Part shown: positions 46,037-64,000 of the stretch, piece by piece | Layout: each line of letters opens with the position of its first letter | Position numbering within the stretch: position 1 is the stretch's first letter | Source of the DNA: Allium sativum | Lineage: Eukaryota; Streptophyta; Magnoliopsida; Asparagales; Amaryllidaceae | DNA length: 64,000 nt | Direction: 5' to 3' | Assembly: GCA_030737875.1 (NCBI GenBank) | Contig: CM060919.1 | Coordinates: forward strand, 806,479,160-806,543,159 | The notes under the pieces: model-generated | The model's input: the letters and a program-made list of their open reading frames with translations, nothing else | Told to the model about the DNA's origin: nothing | Databases searched by the model: none | Program-made: the position numbers and the translations under genes

Positions 46037-48527
46037 CACGAACACAATATATTCCACCTAACCACCATCTTTATTGATTTATCAAAACAATTTTTGTTTA
46101 CACTTATTAGAACAAGTCAAAAATAAACAAATTACAACTGAATCAATAACATAATTAATAAAGGAAAAGAATATCTAGATGACTAATATTGTTGGAAAAA
46201 AAGAACATGAAGAACGACGACTAACTCTTGCATCACATTTCTCCAGTTTCTATCAACCTAGTTCGGTCATGATTAATTCAATCCTAAAAATAGCTTATAT
46301 AAGAGAGTAGATGACCAAGACAAATATTCAAATTGTCCCTTCAAAATATCTCAAATGTATATCTGGAGAAGCACTTAGCAAAACAGAAAATATTCGATTC
46401 AGACATGTGACCGGGTTGGTCAAGCACTCGGGAAAAAGAAAACCTTATGTCCAAACGTTTGGACTAGGGCTGCAGACATCTGAGGTACTGCTCTGTTCAG
46501 TTTTTGCTCCCCCCCCCCCCCCCCTTCCCCGGCCCCTCCGCCTCTTTATTGCTTTATCTACTCCTCTAAGCTCCAATTTGTGAATTATTTTTTCCATCAT
46601 GAAGCTACTTCCAAAAATTACAACAGTGCACCTTGATATGAAATCACATCAGCTGACAAGTCATCGACTTCAATGAACGTGTGATTTAATATCACAAATC
46701 ACAACATACTGTTAGTACTGTTTATTGAACTGATAAGAGATCGTTGATGTTACGGTTAAATTTTACAATTCATATTTCTAAATTTGCTTTAATCCAATAA
46801 GGTAGAAATTGATGCCTTTTTGATAATCTAGAATGTCTTATTTCCGAGCATTAAACAATAGAAAATATTTTCTGCTGGGGGTCGCAATCTTATCTCATGA
46901 AATTTGGCCAGTAACCAAAATTCAATTATACAAGATGACCTTTTGATTAGTAGGGACCGACTGAACCAATAATAATACTACAATAACAACTTACAAAGCA
47001 AAAGAGAAAAGAAAAGTTGCTTTAGAGAGATAGAGGGGCGTTCCTTAGTTTGTACTGAAAGCAACACTACTTTTCGTAGGCTAACATGAGGTTTAACTAT
47101 AATTTATAATGACACGCCAACTGAAAGTGATACTATATAACAATATGATACCCGTGCTAAAGCTAAACCTGAATCGTGCTTCCAATCTTTTGCTTCAAAC
47201 TTCGAGCTTACATGCTATATTCTTGAATCATTCTTTTTACTTTAATGCAATTGCTTTTTGGCAGTGTAGTGCTGTGATGTAGAGATTCCTCCTTCACCAG
47301 GTTGCTTTTATTTTTGGGTTGTAAACCGGATGCCAATGCAATTATTTTGATTTCATGCTTTGGATATGAAAAAAAAAAGAGCAACAAATGTTTATATAAA
47401 AACTTACAATCTATGTAAGAAGATCACAATGCTGCTAAACAAGGAAGGTTATTGATCTTTAACACAACATAAATTTCACATCGATCAAATTAACAGAATT
47501 TACTAATATTCATTCATTTGTTTAGTAGTACCAAGTCCTAAAAAATAACGTAATACATAACTTTTTTTTGCAACAAAAAGTACAAACTTGCTTAAAGACC
47601 GAACCACCTAACTGGAAAAAAAAAACACACTTAAAACTTTGGCTCTCTATTGTCCACCAAGGAAACTACAAACAACTCCGCTGCGTATATTAATTGGTTC
47701 TCACCGACCCAACAAATCTCTAGGGCCTTACCACTCGATATGGAAGGACTCTTGATTTACTCGAAGACTCATTCTTCTGACGACCTCTACTATATTAATT
47801 GGATCCACTTTCGTCCGAGCTAAGGTAGCGTAGCTCTAACAAGGGAGAGACCTCTTCCAGAGGTCGCCTCCATTCATCCGACAAACAAAAAATGGTTTCA
47901 CATAAAACTCTAATTTGTAGCGAAATTTATTCATAGCATTATCCTTAAATGAACGATAGCGGTACCAGATTAAAAAAACGAAAATGCTTACAGGTCCGGA
48001 AAATAAATCAGGAAAAATGACAAAAACTGTTTTGAGTGCATGATTTGTTTCTCTCTTATTTTCAGCCTTTCAAATCTAAATCACACTTCCGGACCTTTAT
48101 TTTTCGAGCTCTCTAGGTTCTTCCTTAGAAAAATTAGCAAAAAATACATAAATAAGAACTTTGCAATTTTACATAACCTCTTGCACAAAATGAAGCTTCA
48201 CCAAGACCAAAATCCTGGAAATAACAACCTTGCAAACACAGCTGTGAGCCTGTAACATGACGTACTGAATATGCTTTGATACCGGACAAAACAGAAAGGA
48301 CACTGAACATTGATATGTATCGATATGTATAACATCAGGACGACCCACAGAATATCTTATTACACGAGGCATGTAAAAATGTAACTTGCCAAATTATGTA
48401 CAAACAACTACATTAAATATCATTCGGACGATGAACATTTAATAGCAAATATCCCGAGTATGTTCATAGCCTCAACTGTACTGCTCTACAAACATACATA
48501 TCACAAAACATTTCTCCATTTACATAT
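46037..48527. other. Intergenic DNA, including downstream flank of the WD40 gene
   Basis: No gene was recognised. A frame at 46311-46583 exists only because a C-run (46509-46524) reads as polyproline. A GC-richer stretch at 47640-47870 (CCGACCCAACAAATCTC, TTCGTCCGAGCTAAGG) stands out but matches nothing I know. Confidence 0.45.
46509..46524. repeat. Poly-C run (16 C)
   Basis: Uninterrupted homopolymer, G on the strand of the neighbouring WD40 gene. Its length is likely variable or uncertain in assembly. Confidence 0.85.
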
Positions 48528-48528
48528 A

Positions 48529-48534
48529 TTTATT
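48529..48534 (-). terminator. Possible poly(A) signal of the WD40 gene
   Basis: AATAAA on the minus strand, about 44 bases past the stop codon at 48578-48580. Plant poly(A) signals are loose, so the true site may be further downstream. Confidence 0.4.
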
Positions 48535-48577
48535 TCCCTGTTCTGACTAATAATATCATGATATATAAACTAAAATG

Positions 48578-58498
<9,921 letters not shown>

Positions 58499-59092
58499 CT
58501 AGAAGAAAAATAAGTTAAATAACATTCAATGATATGACATGATACGATATAGTTACAAATTTTAGTATATTTTATATGATGTCGATTTAAAATTTGAAAT
58601 CTAAACCTATGACTTTGAAAGAGATGAATAACGCGCTGAAGGGTCCAGCAGCAAAGATTATGCTCTGTTGGACTGACATTTCACTTTCAGAAAAATGATT
58701 CAATGCCAAAACTTCAACCTCCAATTGACAATTTACCTTACTTCACCAGACCTATGATGTTAGTTTAGATTTTGCTATATCAGACGTATGCATACCACTC
58801 CTTTCATCCCCAAAGTTGTTATGTCCTACGTTTTAATTCTTACATGACCTAGTTGGTATTTTTATTTAATTAAGTAGACCGACCATCTACTCAGCTCAAC
58901 ATAGGCAACTAAAAATAATTCTCCAAGTCACATAACCGATCAAAATTTTGTCTGCATAATTAATGTAAAACTGATACGGCTAGCCTATGTACCATATTTT
59001 AATGTCTCAAATTAATGGATAAACATAGAATGATAGAATGCTATGCTGGTTCTAGCAAAAATAGTTTGTGCTATAAGTCAACAAAATTTAGG
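58499..59092. other. Upstream intron of the DCAF8-like gene, no feature seen
   Basis: No exon encoding the family's N-terminus was found here or further right; none of the minus-strand frames up to 64000 resembles it. Confidence 0.5.
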
Positions 59093-60071
59093 TGTTAGAA
59101 TCATATAATACGGTATTGAAGTAATTAAATGTAAGCTACGTTTAACAAAACAAACAAAATATCTTTGTTTAATAATTTCATTCCCCGTGTTTACCTATTT
59201 TGAATCAAAGTAGCTCTAACTAAACTTTTCAAACGGAATCGGATTGACTTGAAACTTGAGACACACATTTAGAAGGTGCTAAGAGATAAGTTGAAAAAGT
59301 TTGAAGAGCTTTGGCACTAAGCCCTAGACTCGGTGCTGAGTCAATTTGATGACTCGGGTAAGAGTATAATTGGCTCCAACATTAACCACTTCGACTTCAC
59401 GACTCGACTCTCTTGCTCCATCGCATCATGCCTGTAAAATTTTGTAAGATTCCAATGAGAATTGGATAACTTATCATTTGATTGACCTGGATAAAAACCA
59501 GAATAGTTAAGGAGACGGATGCACGACTAGATATTGGATCAAGCTATTTAACCAAAAGATGGAAGAACGACTCAAGAAAAATGCTAAAAGTACACTAAGT
59601 ATTTGACTCGGCACCAAGTCATCATATTGACTTATCATGGTGACAGGTTATGGAGGTGGCTCAGCCTGATTTTTGGATTCACGTGTTGTTGGATTTTTAA
59701 TCCACCACTCGCTGGTTCCGCATGTAAATACTTAACCTTATGCAACTAGAAGGTGGCTTTTGGATCTTGCTAGGGACTTTGTCATTACTCTACTGGATCA
59801 CCATCACTTCTTTACCTCTTACCTCCTCTCACTCTTATCTTAATTGTTGTAACATAGATTCTAGGATAAACTAGTGGAGATCCAGAGATATTCAACTAGC
59901 AGACTGACAGCAAAATTTGACAAAAGAGGACTTAGACTGGAGTAAGTCCAACTACTATAAGAATCTTACGTATCTCTTTTACTTTCAGCCTTTTGTTTTT
60001 ATTTACTCTTCATCTACGATTAGCACTTTCATACTGGATTTATGGATGTTAATCCATTTTTGGGGTTAACA
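59093..60071 (+). repeat. Second Tat-like LTR
   Basis: TGTTAGAATC... to ...GGGGTTAACA, 979 bases. The end and the following TTTCAATGTTTTCATTGAACG closely parallel the Tat element's LTR end and PBS region at 17147. The start was chosen by the TGTTAG match and is uncertain. No partner LTR lies in the window. Confidence 0.6.
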
Positions 60072-60114
60072 TTTCAATGTTTTCATTGAACGAGAGAAGC
60101 AAAAAGCTTGAGGA

Positions 60115-61475
60115 TTGAAGATTTCGAAAAGATGGGAAGACTTGAAACGAAATCTAATGTTGAAGGAAAGTCGCTCAGAGCATGTGGGCAGCCAGAATGT
60201 GTCTATACACTCTAGTGGATCAAGCTTTGTTACTATAGAAGCCATGGAGATGATGGTAAAAAAATTGCAAGATGAAATCATGGTCAAGCAACAAAAGATG
60301 ATGGATGAATTCTTCTAGAGGATGGGGCAACAAGAAACTACAAGAACGATAGACATCAAGGATCAGATGTCACAAAACTGGAGTCGGAGGGGATCGAACT
60401 AGAAACATACCCCCAAAATTTGGATAACTTGGAACAAATTCGGTTCAACCCAATGTAGGAGATGTTTTACGTAAGGGTTTGAAACTATGCAGTTAATCCC
60501 CGCAAAATCCTTGTTCTAGCTCGTAGCGCCTTCCAATCGCTGTGCTATTTCAATTTAGCACTATTTCAATTTAGCACTGATGAATAGTAGATCCGCTTTA
60601 AACCCCGTTATTTTCCGCTACACCCGCTAAATCGACGCTTTTTAGCATTTGCCTTAGCAATATTAATATACAAAGCTTGATTTGACTAGTCCTCTTTTAA
60701 AAAAATCAATAAAATTAATGTAAAGAAATAATTTTAACATAAAAGCATCTATTATATGGTAGAAATATGTTATTGTCATCAATTCTAATGTGCGTAACCC
60801 TGATATCATTTGATTTTATTATATATGATTATTTAGTATTAGTTTCTTCTACACAAATGATTTAAGAATGATAATTAATTAATATTAAAATGTTTAGTTT
60901 TACATCTAAAGTACTTTTTTGCACCTCCGTTATTTCTCCGCTTCATTCCAGCTACACCTTTTTGCATCTCCACCGCTACAGAACGGTAAGCAACATAACT
61001 ACACAGGTTTGAAATAGCTACTGCTGAAATAACTGTTAAGACACCAGGAATATCTGATACTGGAACTAGGAATGAAGATCTTAATGTTATATTGCAACAG
61101 ATGGAAGAATATGTCGTAGAATTCCCTAGAACGAACAATGCTCAACGGAAAATTAGAACTATAGATCAAGTATAGAATGGGCAAAGATAGGAGTACGTGA
61201 TGGAATATGCATTAGGAGTGCCCCCACAAGACTGAGGGGTCAGGATGTTGTTACGAATCAAAGATTTCTACCAAAAACATGAATCAAATGGCCAAAATGA
61301 TTAGGAGAGTAGTTAAAGATAGACCACCAGACAAGAGCTTGGAAAATGTCAACAAAAAACATTTTACTGCTAATATTCGAAATGCTAGAAACTCCCCTAC
61401 TTCCAAGCTTTCGATGATAAATGTGTATGATGGAAAGTCGGATGCAACCATTTATCTAATAAAATATATCTAATA
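60115..61475 (+). pseudogene. Tat-like gag fragment
   Basis: An early frame (60115-60318) has AMEMMVKKLQDEIMVKQQKM, a coiled-coil-like N-terminal gag part. After a non-coding insert-like stretch (about 60440-60990), further pieces read VKTPGISDTGTRNEDLNVIL and later TSKLSMINVYDGKSDATIY at about 61400-61460, which fits the Tat gag core (P..L..YDGK.DP..H). It is cut off near 61480 where an opposite-strand pol fragment begins. Confidence 0.6.
60440..60990. other. Non-coding stretch inside the Tat-like gag fragment
   Basis: AT-rich core bordered by GC-richer segments with related words (CCGTTATTTTCCGCTACACC near 60627, CCGTTATTTCTCCGCTTC near 60927). It may be a small inserted element, but no clear ends or target-site duplication were found. 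Confidence 0.3.
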
Positions 61476-61493
61476 TGTGAACCCGATACAGCG

Positions 61494-62760
61494 TCAACCT
61501 CTGGAAGGCGTCCTCATAATCAATGCTTCACGAAAAAGCCAAGTTCTTTTTCGCCAATCGGGTAAGCGGGGACGATACCCTTGCAAAGTCCTTGATAAAT
61601 TTTTATAGTAGCCCGCCAACCCTAGAAAACTTCTCACCTTCGTTTCGTTCTTTGGAACCCTCCATTCTTGAACTACAACGACTTTTGCGAGATCCATTGT
61701 TATCCCGTCCTTGGAGACCACATTCCCTACGAACCTTACTTCCTTTCTCCAAAAGTGACACTTAGAAAATTTCGCCTTGAGTTGATGTGGCTTGAGGGTA
61801 TGTAGAACCTCTCATAAGTGTTGGGCATGCTCCTCCTCATTCTTTGAGAAGATCAGAATGTCATCCACAAAGACCACCACAAACTTATTCAGAAACTCCC
61901 TAAACACCTTACTCATCAAATCCACAAAATAGGCGGATGCGCTGGTTAACCCAAAAGGCATAACCAACCATTCAAATAAACCATCTAGAGTTCTAAATAT
62001 TGTCTTATCAATGCTGTCCTCTGCCACTTTAAACTAACAAAACCTTATGGCCAGATCCACCTGCGAGAAAACTGATGTGCCCACTAGCTGATCAAACAGG
62101 CCGTCAACTCTTGGTAGCGGATGCCTATTCTTCTTAATGAGCTTATTCAACTCCCTATAATCCACACATAGACGAAGTGAGACGTCTGCTTTAGTTGCGA
62201 AAATGACTGGTGCTCCCCATTCTAAAATGCTTCGTCTAATAAAACCTTTCTCGAATAGTTCTCCTACTTGCTGGCTGAGCTCTCTCCATTCCCTAAGAGC
62301 TATGTGGCGCACTGATAGAGCAGCTGGCTTCGCGTTCTCTACCAAGTAAATTCGGAAGTCAATCTAACGCCTTGAAGGTAGTCCCTTAATCTCTTCAAAC
62401 ACATCCGGGTAGTCTCTAACTATGGGCACATATGGCAAGTCGTCTACAGAAGTATCAAGTGATTCTAGAAAACTGAGCATTACCGACCCCCGTGGGTCGC
62501 AGGAAATCTCGAAAGTCTACTGTGGCAAGTAAGAAGTCTAACTACTCTTTTTTCGCAATCGAGGATGACACTATACATGGCTAGCCAATCCATGCCTAGA
62601 ATCAAAGCATAGCCCATAAAGCCTAGCTCGTATGCGTCACATTCAAACTTGACGCCCAAGATAAAAAGTGTCAAACTCTTACACATCATGGATAAATGAG
62701 TCAATCCTCTTATGGGGTTTGAGACCACTACAGGATCAGAGACTATACTAGTAATAAGAT
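61494..62760 (-). pseudogene. Chromovirus-like Ty3/gypsy pol fragment
   Basis: Minus-strand order: protease end (62750-62480; VVVSNPIRGLTHLS, LILGMDWLA), then RT (62345-61812; [42 protein letters not shown]), then the RT/RNase H link (61721-61494; KVRSFLGLAGYYKN). The wording is typical of Tekay-type chromoviruses. Stops and frame changes separate the parts. The protease lacks its active-site half because the sequence is cut at 62760 by an LTR start; the other end stops at about 61490 against the Tat-like gag. Confidence 0.82.
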
Positions 62761-62860
62761 TGTAACACCCCGTAAAACACATAAATATTAATAATAAATA
62801 AAAACAAACAATTTAACAATATGGTTGGATATTGAGAATTTGAAGCTTTAAGAATTTGGC

Positions 62861-63276
62861 TAGGGGTGTAAATCGGTCGGACCGGACCGAACGGAGGCGT
62901 GTTCAGTTTCTGTCCTAAAAAAAATCGGACCGAACACGGACCGGACCTAATTTTTTATCGGACAAATTTCGTTGTCCTAATTCGTGTTCTAAATAAAATC
63001 GGTCGGACACGGACACGGTCGGACTAGTCGGACTCGGTCGGACATGACTATTTGTATCATATTTTGTACATTTTACTAGATTTTCTTTCAACTATACGCT
63101 GAATTTCAAATAATTCGGACGAATTCGGACGAGCCCGGACCGGACATGATTTTTTCTCGTACAAATCTTATTGTCCTAACTCGTGTCCTAAATGAAAATC
63201 GGACGGATTCGGACGGACGTATTTCGGTCACGGACACGAACGGACGTCGGACATTCGAACAAAATTTACAGCCCTA
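62861..63276. mobile_element. hAT-type MITE with 8-bp TSD
   Basis: 416 bases with ends TAGGGGTGTAAAT and ATTTACAGCCCTA, flanked by AATTTGGC on both sides (62853-62860, 63277-63284). An 8-bp duplication and these ends are typical of hAT MITEs. The interior is made of CGGACCGGAC/CGGTCGGAC words and has no frame. Confidence 0.85.
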
Positions 63277-63454
63277 AATTTGGCTACGAAAATCTTTTAA
63301 TTGGATTCGTAGCGAAATTATGAATCGTTTTCATATATAATATGCTGAAAACGGTCAATGTATGAAGAAGTTATAAGCAAATGAATATGGACAGTAAAAT
63401 GTAGAAAATATATATTTAATCAGATGTGCAATATATATATATATATATATATAT

Positions 63455-63527
63455 CCTCTTTTATTTAAATATATTTTCGACGACATATATATATATATAT
63501 GTCCAAAATATATTTAAATAAAAGAGG
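63455..63527. repeat. Perfect inverted repeat, 23-base arms
   Basis: Arm 63455-63477 (CCTCTTTTATTTAAATATAT + TTT) recurs inverted at 63505-63527, separated by 27 bases with an (AT)n core that can itself pair. An (AT)n run lies just before the left arm. Confidence 0.85.
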
Positions 63528-63730
63528 GAGAATTTGAAATTCAAACAAAGGATAAGATTAAGGGCAACGAGAATATTTCATGTAAGGAAAGAGATTAAGA
63601 AATTTAAGCAACATATTAACTAATAAACACCTCAGTGCAACAACGTTCATTGGGCGTTTCATCGAGCAGGAGGTCGACCACCTGGCGGCTAAACAGCCCA
63701 ATGAATCTATGTTCGGTTAGGGATTTCTAA

Positions 63731-63734
<4 letters not shown>

Positions 63735-63794
<60 letters not shown>
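63735..63794. repeat. (AC)n(AT)n microsatellite
   Basis: ACACAC repeats followed by ATATAT repeats, 60 bases. Confidence 0.92.
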
Positions 63795-64000
63795 GGCCAA
63801 GATTTAATATGAATAATCTAACGGCCTATGCTCACACGAGCAACTATATATATGCCATCATATCACACTATAAAACCCTAGCCACTCTATTCTATCTAAC
63901 TCCATGATGTCCTTCTGCCATTGCTAAATTTCATAAAATTTCTTCTATTCCCCTAACCTTTATTTTTATCTCATCTCTAATCTAAATTTATATAGGTTTA

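Larger units (their letters stand above)
62761..64000 (+). mobile_element. Start of a Tekay-type LTR, running off the window
   Basis: TGTAACACCCCGTAAAACAC is a common Tekay LTR start and it abruptly cuts the gypsy pol fragment. Downstream words such as GAAAACGGTCAATG...GAAGTTATAAGC and CATTGGGCGTTTCATCGAGCA look LTR-like. It is interrupted by a MITE, a palindrome and a microsatellite. The right end is beyond the window. Confidence 0.55.

Noticed and set aside
46311..46583. Proline-rich protein gene
   Set aside because: The proline run is a C16 homopolymer and the rest has no family resemblance.

Overview
The window looks like nuclear DNA of a flowering plant. It is AT-rich, full of long terminal repeat (LTR) retrotransposons, and carries a spliced plant-type WD40 gene. 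I could not place the species. Most of the sequence is transposable element; only one host gene is securely recognised.

Layout. Positions 1-1792 hold non-coding DNA and a possible first exon of an unidentified minus-strand gene (about 1259-1338). Positions 1793-44825 are one 43 kb stack of nested LTR elements, resolved by paired LTRs, primer binding sites (PBS), polypurine tracts (PPT) and target-site duplications (TSD). The outer element has very large LTRs (1793-5067 and 41922-44825; flanks ACGAT/ACAAT). Once its guests are removed it holds only about 2.85 kb of non-coding interior, which is a LARD-like (large retrotransposon derivative) layout. Into it went a Ty1/Copia element of Angela/Tar type (6541-15669, TSD AGTTG) and a Ty3/gypsy element of the Tat lineage (16296-41160, TSD GATTA). 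The Tat element was then hit by an Athila-type Ty3/gypsy element (22945-34569, TSD AGGAC).

Coding content of the stack. The Athila copy is nearly complete (gag, protease, RT, RNase H, integrase) with a few lesions. The Tat copy has gag, protease, RT, RNase H and a second archaeal-type RNase H; its integrase is truncated and it has many stops. It also carries a long antisense gene (38977-35289, minus) that appears to be spliced and encodes a domain resembling the 'putative gypsy type transposon' family plus a coiled-coil C-terminal part. The Copia copy has young LTRs but a ruined interior with no RT, so it was probably mobilised in trans.

Right of the stack, 48578-58498 (minus) holds four phase-0 exons of a DCAF8-like WD40 protein, a putative CUL4-DDB1 ubiquitin ligase substrate receptor. 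Its N-terminal exon lies outside the window or was not found. Its introns carry a TTA-flanked MITE, a partial exon duplication next to a poly-G run, a compound microsatellite, a hairpin MITE and a rearranged Copia array with a tRNA-derived SINE. The last 5 kb is retroelement debris: a second Tat-like LTR and gag, an opposed gypsy pol fragment, and the start of a Tekay-type LTR carrying an 8-bp-TSD MITE.

The most interesting observations are the antisense spliced gene in the Tat element, tRNA-like Pol III promoter modules in three unrelated elements, the non-autonomous outer and Copia elements, the stop codons in Tat that fit C-to-T decay, and the duplicated exon in the DCAF8-like gene.
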